Assembly (NCBI RefSeq): GCF_024648825.1
Contig: NZ_JANBBE010000006.1
Span: 1-64,000 of the forward strand
Length of the DNA stretch: 64,000 bases
From: Lentzea californiensis
GTDB lineage: Bacteria; Actinomycetota; Actinomycetes; Mycobacteriales; Pseudonocardiaceae
Direction of reading: 5' to 3'
The notes under the pieces are model-generated. The model was not told the DNA's origin and searched no databases. It saw nothing but the letters and a program-made list of their open reading frames with translations. Below, one piece after another: positions 25,692-34,279 of the stretch. The number at the start of each line of letters is the position of its first letter. Within the stretch, counting starts at the first letter, position 1. The translations under genes and the position numbers were made by a program.

Positions 25692-25722
25692 ACCGTATGG
25701 GCGGCGCGGCGAGTCTGCACAA
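25692..25722 (-). promoter_or_regulatory. Candidate crtYc operon promoter
   Basis: On the minus strand TTGTGC (25722-25717), 19 bases, TACGGT (25697-25692). The arrangement mirrors the candidate crtB promoter. It lies in the 80-base gap between the upstream hypothetical gene and crtYc. Confidence 0.35.
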
Positions 25723-25753
25723 CGGCGGGACGTCTTCCGCCGGACCGAGGCCG

Positions 25754-26215
25754 TCAGGTCGTTTCCACCTTGGAGATCGCGTAGTAGGCGTCCACGGTGT
25801 CACCGTCGATGCCCACATAAGCGTCGATCCACGCCGCCGCGGCGCGCACCAGCACCAGCACCGCGTCGAACTGCTGTTCCTCCGTCAACGTTCCCAGCAC
25901 CAGGGCGACACGCCGGTCGTCACCGCACGCCAGTCCGCTCAGCACCTCCGAGGCGACCTCGGCCGCCCGCGCGCAGGTCGCGTCACCCCGCGTCGCCGGC
26001 ACGGAGATCGGAATGCGGACGGACGGCTCCAGCGAGCCGCGTGGGACACCGCGCAGCAGGATCGCCGCGCACGTGTCGATCGCGACCACCCGCGTCCGCT
26101 CGTCCGCCACCAGGCACCGCACGGCGTCGACGGACCACAGGTGATCACGCCTGTTGACCGCGCCCACCGCGGCCAGGGTCACTTCCCTGGCCTGCACTTC
26201 ATCGAGTCGATGCAT
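25754..26215 (-). CDS. Hypothetical cytosolic protein
   Basis: 153 residues with no signal or membrane segment. It starts MHRLDEVQAREVTLAAVGAVNRR and contains an alternating Val/Ala-rich core (RVALVLGTLTEEQQFDAVLVLVRAAAAWIDAY). I do not recognise the family. The ATG at 26215 has GGGAG just upstream; the longer frame to 26263 has no site. It is upstream of the crtYc operon on the same strand, 80 bases away, and might be co-transcribed. Confidence 0.65.
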   Translation of the reverse strand: MHRLDEVQAREVTLAAVGAVNRRDHLWSVDAVRCLVADERTRVVAIDTCAAILLRGVPRGSLEPSVRIPISVPATRGDATCARAAEVASEVLSGLACGDDRRVALVLGTLTEEQQFDAVLVLVRAAAAWIDAYVGIDGDTVDAYYAISKVETT

Positions 26216-26396
26216 CGACTCCCGGTCTCCTTCGCGATCGGCCCCGACTGCGCCCCCGCACACGGATTTCTGTGTTGCTACAACCGCAACTCAGCCATGT
26301 TCAAACGACCCTGCCCCCGCTGCATGACGAGTGGCCCGCAGTTCACCCGTCCGCAGCAGCGCATTCGGGACTGCTATGGGCTATTAGCGCACTCTC

Positions 26397-26413
26397 AGAT
26401 GTTGATAACATCC
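26397..26413. promoter_or_regulatory. TetR-type operator copy 1 (histidine phosphatase promoter)
   Basis: AGATGTT-GAT-AACATCC: perfect 6-bp arms (GATGTT/AACATC), flanked by A and C exactly as in the copy at 30335-30351. It ends 27 bases before the phosphatase start. Another half-site GATGTT follows at 26416-26421. Confidence 0.65.
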
Positions 26414-26439
26414 CGATGTTGCCGACTTGGAGGCTCACC

Positions 26440-27027
26440 ATGGCGACCAGGCACCTCTACGTGGTGCGTCACGGCGCAGCAGACCCGTTCGGCGAGCTCA
26501 CCGGCACCGGCGAACAGCAGTCGCACCTACTGGGCGAGCGCCTGGCCCGGTCGCCGATCGACGCGGTCCTGCATTCGCCCCTGGCGAGAGCGACGAGCAC
26601 GGCGCGGATCCTGGGCGAGCACCTGCCGGGCGTCCCCGTCACCGAGGCCCCCGAGCTGGTAGACCACGTGCCGCACGTGCCCGCCGACCCCCCGCCCGCG
26701 TGGACGGGCTTCTTCGACGGCTACGACGCGGCGGAGGCAGCCGCCGGCGCGGGCCTCGCGGAAGCCTTGACCGCCCGGTTCGCGCACCCGGCCGAGACCG
26801 GGTCCCACGAGGTCCTGGTCACGCACGCCTACCAGGTGGCGTGGCTGGTGCGGCACGCCCTCGGCGCACCAGCGGACCGGTGGCTGGCGATGAGCTGCGG
26901 CAACACCGCGCTGACCGTCCTGCAGTTCCGCGACGGCACGCCACCGTCCTTGGTGCTGTACAACGACATGAGCCACCTGCCGGAGGAGCTGCGCTGGACG
27001 GGCTTCGGTCCAGGCACCCGGCCCTGA
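26440..27027 (+). CDS. Histidine phosphatase family protein (phosphoglycerate mutase-like)
   Basis: 195 residues. The phospho-acceptor motif is VVRHGAADP (about residue 10), with HSPLARATSTARIL as the second phosphate-binding arginine region and VTHAYQVAW as the catalytic His motif; SCGNTALTVLQF is also usual. The protein is a soluble phosphatase of unknown substrate. ATG 26440 has GGAGG six bases upstream; a longer frame from 26272 runs through the operator and is spurious. The shared palindrome suggests control by the TetR regulator encoded at 29234-30310. Confidence 0.88.
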   Translation: MATRHLYVVRHGAADPFGELTGTGEQQSHLLGERLARSPIDAVLHSPLARATSTARILGEHLPGVPVTEAPELVDHVPHVPADPPPAWTGFFDGYDAAEAAAGAGLAEALTARFAHPAETGSHEVLVTHAYQVAWLVRHALGAPADRWLAMSCGNTALTVLQFRDGTPPSLVLYNDMSHLPEELRWTGFGPGTRP

Positions 27028-27294
27028 GTCACGTCACCGCATCCGGGCCGGGTCACCTGCTCACCCCGCTGTTCGTCAACGCGCCGAGCACCCCCTCGCT
27101 CAGGCGCACCGTCTGGCCGCCTGCAAGCTCCGCACCTCACCGACGCCGTCACCCAGGCGCCTACTCGCGTTGCCCACCCCACCGTTGCACCCGCAGGAGC
27201 ACACCTCTTGCCCGGCCGCCACACCGCCCCTTACCGGCCGCCGCACAACATTCCGCCGGGACCCGGCTCCCCGATGCCACGCAACGCACGCCCC

Positions 27295-28641
27295 TCAAGC
27301 GCCGCGCCGCCGCCGGAGCACGACCTGCGCGGCCTCCAGGCGCCTGGCCTCGTCCCGCTCCGGCCGTTCCCCCGACACCTCGTCCGCCCACCCCAGCAAC
27401 CGGCGCAGGTGCTCGTCCGCCCCTCCCGTGACGACGCGCGGCGTACCGAGCACGACCTCGCCCCCGGTCCCGTCGACGGCGACCATCGCGCCCACGCCGA
27501 CCGTGCGCCCGCCCATCACCACCGAGTCGCGCCCCACGAGAAGGTCGGCGACTCCTACCACGGCGGGTTTTCCCATCGAGCGCGCGACGACGGCCGCGTG
27601 GCTCGCCGGGCCGCCCCGGGCGGTGACGATGCCGGTGGCCGCCGCCAGGCCGCGGATGTCCTCCGGTGACGTCTCCGGACGCACCAGGACGACCGGGCCG
27701 CCGGCGGCCATGCGCACCGCCTCGTCGGCCGTGACCGCCACCCTGCCCGCCGCCACCCCCGGGCACACTCCGAGCCCGCGTGCGATGACGTCGGCATCCA
27801 GTGCGATCCGGGGTACGCGGACGTGCCGGAGGTGGTGCGGCGACACCCGCAGGAGTGCTTCGTTACGGGTGATCGCGCCGGCGTCGGCCAGGTCAGTGGC
27901 CAGGCGGACGGCGGCGGCGCCGGTGAACCTGCCCGGCCGCACCTGCAGCAGCCACAACACACCTGACTCGAAGGTGAACTCGACGTAGCAGGCGTCGCGG
28001 TGGTGCTGTTCGATCCGGCTCAGGGCGTCGAGCAGGTCGCGCCAGGCCGCGGGTTCGCGGTCCGCGAGTGCGTGCAGGGGCAGTGTCAGCGTGCGGCCGG
28101 AGACGACGGCGTCGCCCTGGTGTCCGAAGAGGACTTCGCCGAACGGCGTGTTCTCGCCTGTGCCGGGATCGCGGCTGAACGCGACGCCGGAGCCGCTGCG
28201 GCCGTCGCGGTCGCCGAACACCATGCGCTGCACGACCACGGCCGTGCCCAGGTCGTGCGGAATGCCGTGCAGGGTGCGGTAGGTGCGGGCGCGAGGTGTG
28301 TTCCACGACGAGAACACCGACTTCAGCGCCTCGTCGAGCGAGTCCGGCGTGAGGCGCAGGTTGAGGATCGTGTCCATCATGCCGGGCATCGACACGGCGG
28401 CCCCGGAACGCACCGAGACCGTGGAGGGGCCCAGGACCTCGATGGCCGAGGCCAGTTCGTCGCCGAGCCCGCCGGGGAGCCGGCCCGTGCGGAGGAAGAC
28501 CCGGCAGGCCTCGGTGGTGACGACGAAACCGGCGGGCACCGGCAGGCCCAGGCGGTGCAGCAGCACGAGGCCGTGGGCCTTGCCGCCGACGACCTCCGGT
28601 GGTTCGCCGAGTTCACCGGAGAGGTGCCTCACCCACTCCAT
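27295..28641 (-). CDS. Short pyruvate phosphate dikinase-like protein lacking the PEP/pyruvate domain
   Basis: 448 residues. The N-terminal ATP-grasp nucleotide-binding domain (GGKAHGLVLLHRLGLPVP, SVRSGAAVSMPGMMDTILNL, VVVQRMVFG) is followed by the swivelling phosphohistidine domain with TARGGPASHAAVVARSMGKPAVVG, whose His receives phosphate. The C-terminal TIM-barrel that binds PEP and pyruvate (about 350 residues in full PPDK) is absent, so it cannot be a complete dikinase. It may phosphorylate another partner. ATG 28641 overlaps the upstream gene by 13 bases. M. tuberculosis Rv1127c is a similar short PPDK with a small neighbour gene (from memory). Confidence 0.82.
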   Translation of the reverse strand: MEWVRHLSGELGEPPEVVGGKAHGLVLLHRLGLPVPAGFVVTTEACRVFLRTGRLPGGLGDELASAIEVLGPSTVSVRSGAAVSMPGMMDTILNLRLTPDSLDEALKSVFSSWNTPRARTYRTLHGIPHDLGTAVVVQRMVFGDRDGRSGSGVAFSRDPGTGENTPFGEVLFGHQGDAVVSGRTLTLPLHALADREPAAWRDLLDALSRIEQHHRDACYVEFTFESGVLWLLQVRPGRFTGAAAVRLATDLADAGAITRNEALLRVSPHHLRHVRVPRIALDADVIARGLGVCPGVAAGRVAVTADEAVRMAAGGPVVLVRPETSPEDIRGLAAATGIVTARGGPASHAAVVARSMGKPAVVGVADLLVGRDSVVMGGRTVGVGAMVAVDGTGGEVVLGTPRVVTGGADEHLRRLLGWADEVSGERPERDEARRLEAAQVVLRRRRGA

Positions 28642-29237
28642 CGCGCGATCCCCAGCGTGGCGAGGAGGTCCTCGTGCAGCTCCGCCCAGATCGTGTGGAA
28701 CGAGTCGATGGTGTCGGCCAGCCGCTCGATCTCCCCTGCCTGAGCGCGGTCCAAGGCCTCCGACAGGCGCGCGTCGTAACGGCCGAACCGCGGCACGGCG
28801 GCGGCCAGAGCGGCGATCACCACGACGGCACGGGCGTGGAAGTCGGTGAACAGGGCGAGGACGCGGGCGTCGTAGGCGGCGTCGCTGTGGTCGTTGATCG
28901 TCGTGACGCCGCCGGCGGACCGGACCTGCCACGCCGTGCACAGGTCGAGCAGCTCGGGGTTGAGCACGAGGAACACGTCGAACGCCTCGGCCAGCGCGGG
29001 ACGGGTACCGGCCGACTCCAGCTCGGCCTTGGTCCGAGCGGAGTCGGCGGCCCGGCCGGACTCCGTGAGCGCCCACCCGCCGAAACCCTTGTGGTGCGTG
29101 ACGAGACCGGCGACCGCGAGATCGATCAGTTCGGACTCCACATCGGACTCGGCGAGCCCCGTGAACGACGCCACGCGGGCGAGTCCGGTCGTGCCGACAC
29201 AGCGCAACGCGTGCAGCACCGAAAGGTCCCTGCTCAC
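28629..29237 (-). CDS. Winged-helix-like protein, partner of PPDK-like gene
   Basis: 202 residues. The N-terminal 70 residues look like a winged helix (LSVLHALRCVGTTGLARVASFTGL ... VESELIDLAVAGLVTHHKGFGGWALTESGR). The rest is helical without a recognised domain. It is sandwiched by overlaps: its GTG start overlaps the TetR stop and its end overlaps the PPDK-like start. It could be a regulator or an adaptor that the PPDK-like protein acts on; the conserved pairing is the only clue. Confidence 0.75.
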   Translation of the reverse strand: MSRDLSVLHALRCVGTTGLARVASFTGLAESDVESELIDLAVAGLVTHHKGFGGWALTESGRAADSARTKAELESAGTRPALAEAFDVFLVLNPELLDLCTAWQVRSAGGVTTINDHSDAAYDARVLALFTDFHARAVVVIAALAAAVPRFGRYDARLSEALDRAQAGEIERLADTIDSFHTIWAELHEDLLATLGIARWSG

Positions 29238-30310
29238 TGGGTCGCCTCCCGCCTGCGCGCACCGGCCGCGTAGCCGGCACCGCGGCCGTGGGCGCGCGCG
29301 ACGATCACGCCGTCCCGCACGCTGACCGCGGACTCGGTGTCGTCGCCGGGATCGGTGAGGCCGATCGACGACGCCACCAGCGCGTCGTCGTCGAGCACCA
29401 GCCGGACGTGCTGCCAGACCTCGGGCGCGAACACCCGCCTCAGACAGCCGACGGCGTCCGTCACCCGGAGCCGGACGAGTCGCCCGGTCTCCTCCGGATC
29501 GCCGGTGACGACGGCCAGCGTGACCTGTTCGCCGGGCTTCGCGGACCGCACGGCCTCCTCGGCCGCGCCGAGACGACTCGCGCCCAGCACCACCACCAGT
29601 CCGTTCGTGAGGTCGACCCGCTCACCACTGATCTGGTCCACGAGACCCTCGGGCGCGGTCCAGGCGTCCGAGCACGTCCGCGCCGGAGCGACGTACGGCA
29701 GGTGCGGCGGCGCCCAGGTGTCCTCCAGGGCGATCTCGGCCATGTGCCGGCACGCGTGCGCGACGTCGAACGGGTCACCGAAACCCGGCGAAGTCTCTGA
29801 CCGGTGACCGGCGCCGTCCAGCATCGTCAGCACCAGCTCCGCCAGCCGGACCCGCCGGACCGGCGCACCCCGTTCGAGGGCGATGGCCAGCAACAACGCC
29901 TCCAGCCGCGCGAGCTGCGCCAGCACGGCCGGACCGCGCTCGTCCTCGAAGACACCGTCCAGCGACCGCAACCGCAGCCGCCCGCCCGGCGCCGGGTCGC
30001 CCACCAGCGGCAGCCGTTCGAGCCAGACCCGTGCGAACACCCCGAGCGCGTCGACCCGCGACGTCGGTGACACCGTCGCCCGTGGCTCCTCCCCCGATGC
30101 CTTCTCGACCAGGTCGATCAGCACCGCCAGGTACAGCGCGCGCTTGCTCGGGAAGTTCGAGTACACCGCCCCGCGCGTCAGCTCCGCCCGTTCGGCGATC
30201 CGGTCCACCTTCGCCGGCAGGAAACCGTGCTCGGCGAACTCCTCCCGCGCCGCCGCCAGCACCGCGGCACGCGTGCGCGCCTGCTGCTGCACCCGAGTCA
30301 GCCGAACCAT
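29234..30310 (-). CDS. TetR family regulator with long C-terminal extension
   Basis: 358 residues, much longer than the usual ~200. The N-terminal TetR helix-turn-helix is RAAVLAAAREEFAEHGFLPAKVDRIAERAELTRGAVYSNFPSKRALYLAVL. Residues about 70-215 are the usual helical ligand domain. The remaining ~140 residues (VDQISGERVDLTNGLVVVLGA onward, with beta-rich VTLAVVTGDPEETGRLVRLRV) form an extra domain I do not recognise. GGGAG lies five bases before ATG 30310. The gene heads an operon with the winged-helix and PPDK-like genes, and an operator palindrome lies 25 bases upstream. Confidence 0.85.
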   Translation of the reverse strand: MVRLTRVQQQARTRAAVLAAAREEFAEHGFLPAKVDRIAERAELTRGAVYSNFPSKRALYLAVLIDLVEKASGEEPRATVSPTSRVDALGVFARVWLERLPLVGDPAPGGRLRLRSLDGVFEDERGPAVLAQLARLEALLLAIALERGAPVRRVRLAELVLTMLDGAGHRSETSPGFGDPFDVAHACRHMAEIALEDTWAPPHLPYVAPARTCSDAWTAPEGLVDQISGERVDLTNGLVVVLGASRLGAAEEAVRSAKPGEQVTLAVVTGDPEETGRLVRLRVTDAVGCLRRVFAPEVWQHVRLVLDDDALVASSIGLTDPGDDTESAVSVRDGVIVARAHGRGAGYAAGARRREATQ

Positions 30311-30334
30311 CGCCACTCCCGCCGAACGCGCTTG

Positions 30335-30351
30335 AGATGTTCTGAACATCC
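30335..30351. promoter_or_regulatory. TetR-type operator copy 2 (tetR operon promoter)
   Basis: AGATGTT-CTG-AACATCC, perfect arms GATGTT/AACATC, identical to the copy at 26397-26413 except for the three central bases. Position relative to the start codon (about 25 bases) is nearly the same in both promoters. Confidence 0.65.
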
Positions 30352-30449
30352 AGATTACCCTAACCTCCGAATGCGTCCTTCCGGGCGGCCCGAATCGATG
30401 TCTGCGACGAAGACGTGCGCGGCTCGAACCAAGCCGGACGTGGTGACCG

Positions 30450-32327
30450 GTGCTGGTCGACGGACTGCCACCGGTCGCCGCCGAGTTCACCGGCCGCGCC
30501 GCGGACCTGAGCGCCGTCGCCGCAGCGCTGGGCAGCCCTCAACCTCTTGTGGTGTCGACGGGCCTCGCCGGCGTCGGCAAGACCACGCTGGCGGTGAAGG
30601 CGGCCCACGCCGCCGCAGGCAGGTTCCCGGGCGGTGTGCTGTTCATCGACCTCCACGGTTACTCCACACCCGTCGAACCGCAGACCGCTCTCGCCACCTT
30701 CCTCACGGCGCTCGGCGTGTCGTGCGTACCGGAGACGCGGCCGGAACGAGAGGCGCTCTACCGCTCCCGGCTCGCGAAACGCCGGCCGGTGCTGGTGGTG
30801 CTGGACAACGCGTCGTCGTCCGAGCAGGTCCGGCCGCTGCCGCCGGGCGACCAGCACCGCGTGCTCGTGACCAGCCGGCACACACTCGGAGATCTGCAGG
30901 GCGCCCGGCGTGTCGGGATCGACGTGCTGCCGGCCGACGACTCGGTGACGATGCTGGCGAACCTCCTGCAGGCCACCGATCCCGCCGACACGCGGATCGC
31001 CGACGCCCCGCAGTCCGCGCACGAGATCGCCGAACTGTGCGGATGGTTGCCGCTCGCCCTCGGCATCGTGGCCGCCCTGCTGTCCGACGATCCCGGACTC
31101 CTGCTCGCCGAACTCGCCGTGCTGCTGCAGGAAGCGCGGCTGGCCGAACTCAGCTACGACGACTTCGCCGTCCGCGCGGCGTTCGACCTCTCGCACGCCA
31201 GGCTTGCTCACGAGGAGCAGCGGCTGTTCCGGTTGTTGTCGCTCAGTCCCGGTCCCCAGATCAGCACCGGGGCCGCGGCGGCACTGGCCGGCAGGTCACC
31301 GCAGTCCACGCGGAAACTGCTGACCGGCCTGCGACGCGCGCACATGATCGAGGGCGGTGAAGCGCCCGGCTGGTTCCGCTTTCACGACCTGTTGCGGCTG
31401 TACGCGGCGGAACAGTGCGAAGCCGATGCGGAAGAGTTGCGGGCCGAGCGCGAGAGCGTCATCGCCGTCGTAGCTCTCGCGCACCGGACCGGCCGTCGTG
31501 AACAGGTGCTGCGCCTGGCGTTCGCCTTGGGCTCGTTCCTCTACTTCTTCTACGGCCGCCGCACCGCGGTGGAAGGGATCTCCGCCTACGAAATGGCTCT
31601 GGACGCCGCCGTGAGCCTGGGCGATCGGACAGCGGAGGCCAAGGCCCTGCTCGGGCTGGGGCGCCTGCACCGCGAGATGGGCCACGACGAGGCCGCCCGC
31701 GCACGGTTCGAGTCGGCCGCCTCGGTGAGCCGCGAACTCGGTGACGACGAGAGCCAGGGCAAGGCGCTGTACAACCTCGGCCTGCTCTCCCGTCACCGCA
31801 AGGACTTCGACTCGGCGCAGAGGTTCTACGACGCGGCTCTGGCGGCCTACCGCACGAGCGGGCACCGCCCCGGGGAGGCCCAGGTCAACTACAGCCTGGG
31901 CGTGCTCGCCGACGACGTGGAGCTCTCGGACCGCGCGGTCGGGTACTTCCTGGACTGCATCGAGATCGCCGAGGAGGTCGGCCGGCACGACCTGATGGGG
32001 CATGCGCACAAGCACCTCGCGTTGATCGCGTGTGACACCGATCAGCAGGAGGAGCAGCGCCAGCTGCACGCCGCCCATGCCGCCTACCTCGCAGGGGGAC
32101 ACCAGCGGAAGGCGGAACGGCTGTGGCCGCAGTTCCGGAAAAGCCAGGCGCAGCATGCGGTCGCGCGACTGACGAGCGCCGCCACCAGCGGCCTGCGCTT
32201 CCTGTCGTGGTGTCCCGTGCCAGTCAGAGGACGCGGCTCGGAACGTTCTCAGAACCGGCCGGCACCGGGGAACGAACGCCTCGGACGAGCAGGTAGAGCA
32301 TCAGGCCGAACTCGGCCAGCGAAGTAG
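30450..32327 (+). CDS. STAND NTPase with TPR repeats (AfsR-like without DNA-binding domain)
   Basis: 625 residues. It starts directly before an NB-ARC domain: AEFTGRAADL, P-loop GLAGVGKTTLAVKA (38-50), Walker B RPVLVVLDNA, VTSRHTL, and GLPLALxxxA-type CGWLPLALGIVAALL. The second half holds TPR repeats (residues about 390-540: EAKALLGLGRLHREMGH, QGKALYNLGLLSRHRKDF, GEAQVNYSLGVLADD). SARP regulators of the AfsR class have this layout after an N-terminal winged helix and BTAD; here both are missing. GTG 30450 has a poor ribosome-binding site. The last ~35 codons overlap the convergent DUF4386 gene, so the C-terminus is less certain. Confidence 0.82.
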   Translation: MLVDGLPPVAAEFTGRAADLSAVAAALGSPQPLVVSTGLAGVGKTTLAVKAAHAAAGRFPGGVLFIDLHGYSTPVEPQTALATFLTALGVSCVPETRPEREALYRSRLAKRRPVLVVLDNASSSEQVRPLPPGDQHRVLVTSRHTLGDLQGARRVGIDVLPADDSVTMLANLLQATDPADTRIADAPQSAHEIAELCGWLPLALGIVAALLSDDPGLLLAELAVLLQEARLAELSYDDFAVRAAFDLSHARLAHEEQRLFRLLSLSPGPQISTGAAAALAGRSPQSTRKLLTGLRRAHMIEGGEAPGWFRFHDLLRLYAAEQCEADAEELRAERESVIAVVALAHRTGRREQVLRLAFALGSFLYFFYGRRTAVEGISAYEMALDAAVSLGDRTAEAKALLGLGRLHREMGHDEAARARFESAASVSRELGDDESQGKALYNLGLLSRHRKDFDSAQRFYDAALAAYRTSGHRPGEAQVNYSLGVLADDVELSDRAVGYFLDCIEIAEEVGRHDLMGHAHKHLALIACDTDQQEEQRQLHAAHAAYLAGGHQRKAERLWPQFRKSQAQHAVARLTSAATSGLRFLSWCPVPVRGRGSERSQNRPAPGNERLGRAGRASGRTRPAK

Positions 32328-32919
32328 GAGCCGACACCACGTCACGGACGAGTCCGGGGGCGCCGGGCAGGGCGAACGCGATCACCGGATCGGCGATCCA
32401 CGCGAAGCCGCCGACGATCAGCAGCACGCCCAGCGGCTTCGGGAACAGGGCGGAACGCAGGGCGAGGTAGCCCATCGGCAGCAGCCACAGGCCGAAGAAC
32501 ACGCCGCCGAGGGTGTATCCGTAGCCGTGCAGGTCGAGCAGGAGCAACGCGAGCTCGTCGGTGAGCGCGGGATCGGTGGCGACTCGCAGCGCCCCGTGGT
32601 GGAGCGCGAGGTTGAGCAGGATGGAGCCCGCACCGACCGACACGAACACCAGGAGCGCCGTCGCGGCGCGCTCGTCGACGTGGTGCAGCAGACGCTGCAG
32701 GGCCAGTCCGAGGAAGACGAAGACCACCGCCATCAGCACGTCCGCCGCGAGACCCCAGCGGAACAGCGTTTCGTGGGCCACGATGTTGGCCGCGGTGGCG
32801 GCGGGATCGCCGGGCACGTGCACGCCGTCGCGCACGACCAGGTGCGCCCAGGTGCCGAGGACGACGAGTGCGAGGTACAGCAGACCGGCGATTCTCGCGA
32901 GCGTCTTGGGCTTGGTCAT
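32224..32919 (-). CDS. DUF4386 family membrane protein
   Basis: 231 residues with six membrane helices (IAGLLYLALVVLGTWAHLVV first, then LAADVLMAVVFVFLGLALQRLL, ALLVFVSVGAGSILLNLALHHG, LGGVFFGLWLLPMGYLALRSALFPKPLGVLLIVGG). The N-terminal LARIAGLLYL and FxGLWLLPxGYL patterns are typical of DUF4386. Function unknown. ATG 32919 follows AAGGAG. It overlaps the convergent STAND gene by 104 bases and is divergent from the two-component system, with 169 bases between. Confidence 0.85.
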   Translation of the reverse strand: MTKPKTLARIAGLLYLALVVLGTWAHLVVRDGVHVPGDPAATAANIVAHETLFRWGLAADVLMAVVFVFLGLALQRLLHHVDERAATALLVFVSVGAGSILLNLALHHGALRVATDPALTDELALLLLDLHGYGYTLGGVFFGLWLLPMGYLALRSALFPKPLGVLLIVGGFAWIADPVIAFALPGAPGLVRDVVSAPTSLAEFGLMLYLLVRGVRSPVPAGSENVPSRVL

Positions 32920-33088
32920 GGCTTCTCCTTGTGGCGCAACGCCGGTAGCGGTGATGACGGCACCAACGCTGCCCTGTCGAAGCCCTGCGCGACTCCCCGC
33001 GGAGACTCGATCGTCTCCACCCGGAGGTGGAGGCGATCGAGCCTTGCGACGGATCTGCGGCGTACCTCGCGCCATCTAGGCTTCGGGC

Positions 33089-34279
33089 ATGCCGGAACTG
33101 CTGCGTGCGTGGTCCCGCGTCTGGCGCCACCTGCTCGCGGCAGCCGTCGGCGTGGTGGCGTGGGGCGCCATGACCGCCGTGGTGCTGTCCGTACCGCTGA
33201 CCGCGGCACAGCAGGACGTCGTGGGCGCCGCGCTGGTGCTCGACCTCGTGCTGGGCGCGGTGACGTTCGCGCTACTCCTGCTGCGGCGGCGTCATCCCTT
33301 GGTCGTGGCATGCCTGACGAGCGCTGCTTGCGTCGTGTCGGTGACGAGCATGGGCCCGGCCGCGCTGGCCGTCGCCTCCATGGCCACGCGGCGGCAACGG
33401 GTGCCGGTCGCGGTCGTCGCGACCGTGTTCCTCGCGGGCTCGATAGTGTCCGAGTTCGTGTACCGGCCACGTTTTCTGTTCACCGAGGGCGGTGGCTTCG
33501 AGGCGACGAGCGGCGTCCTGCTCGGTGAGGTCTTCTTCGCCGCCGCCGTGGCCACCGGGTACTACGTCGCCGCCCGTCGCGACCTGGTCGGCTCGCTGCG
33601 TGAGCGGGCCCTCACCGCTGAGCGGGAGCAGGCGCTGGCCGCGAAGGTCGCCCGCGAGGCGGAGCGGAACCGGATCGCCCGGGAGATGCACGACGTGCTG
33701 GCGCACCGCATCTCGATGGTGGCGCTGCACGCCGGAGCACTCACCTACCGCGACGACCTCGACCGCGGGCAGACGGTGGAGGCGGCGCAGACCATCCAGG
33801 AGAACGCCCGGCTCGCGCTGGCCGAGCTCCGGGAGGTGCTGGGCGTCCTGCGGGCGGACGGGCCCGCGGGCATCTCCGCCGACGCTCCGCAGCCGACGCT
33901 CGCGCAGTTGCCGGCGCTGCTCGCCGACGCGCGGGAGGCCGGTTCGGCGGTTCGGCTCGACAGCGGGGAGCTGCTCGTGCACCGGTTCCCGGAAACCCTG
34001 TCTCGCACGGCTTTCCGGATCGTCCAGGAAGCTCTGACGAACGCCAGGAAGCACGCGCCCGGTGAGCCCGTCGTCGTACGGCTCACCGGTGCCGCCGGGG
34101 ACGTGCTCGAAGTGGAGGTCCGCAACCCGCTGGCCGGCCGGACGAGCGCGGCGCCGTCGTCGGGAGTGGGGTTGCTGGGTCTAGCGGAGCGCGCCGAACT
34201 CGCCGGCGGAACCTTCGCTCACGGGCCACGACCGGACGGGTCGTTCGTCGTGACCGCGAGGCTGCCGTGGCAGAGCTGA
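33089..34279 (+). CDS. NarL-type sensor histidine kinase
   Basis: 396 residues. Four to five N-terminal membrane helices (residues 10-165) without a large extracellular domain; then a coiled segment, a HisKA_3 dimerisation helix with RNRIAREMHDVLAHRISMVALHAG (phospho-acceptor His in MHDVLAH), and a C-terminal HATPase domain (VQEALTNARKHAPGEPVVVRL, then SGVGLLGLAERAELAGG). Typical of actinobacterial kinases that pair with LuxR-type regulators, often sensing the cell envelope. Its stop overlaps the response regulator by 13 bases. Confidence 0.93.
   Translation: MPELLRAWSRVWRHLLAAAVGVVAWGAMTAVVLSVPLTAAQQDVVGAALVLDLVLGAVTFALLLLRRRHPLVVACLTSAACVVSVTSMGPAALAVASMATRRQRVPVAVVATVFLAGSIVSEFVYRPRFLFTEGGGFEATSGVLLGEVFFAAAVATGYYVAARRDLVGSLRERALTAEREQALAAKVAREAERNRIAREMHDVLAHRISMVALHAGALTYRDDLDRGQTVEAAQTIQENARLALAELREVLGVLRADGPAGISADAPQPTLAQLPALLADAREAGSAVRLDSGELLVHRFPETLSRTAFRIVQEALTNARKHAPGEPVVVRLTGAAGDVLEVEVRNPLAGRTSAAPSSGVGLLGLAERAELAGGTFAHGPRPDGSFVVTARLPWQS

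Noticed and set aside
26260..26275. ACACGGATTTCTGTGT inverted repeat
   Set aside because: Arms are only four perfect bases with flanking mismatches and no second copy; not strong enough to call an operator.
27028..27294. Possible short gene between the phosphatase and PPDK-like genes
   Set aside because: Frames here are continuations or shadows of neighbours; no start with a ribosome-binding site and no coherent protein.
28642..29280. N-terminal extension of the PPDK-like frame
   Set aside because: Overlaps the 202-residue gene in another frame and is Arg/Gly-rich; the ATG at 28641 opens the conserved domain.
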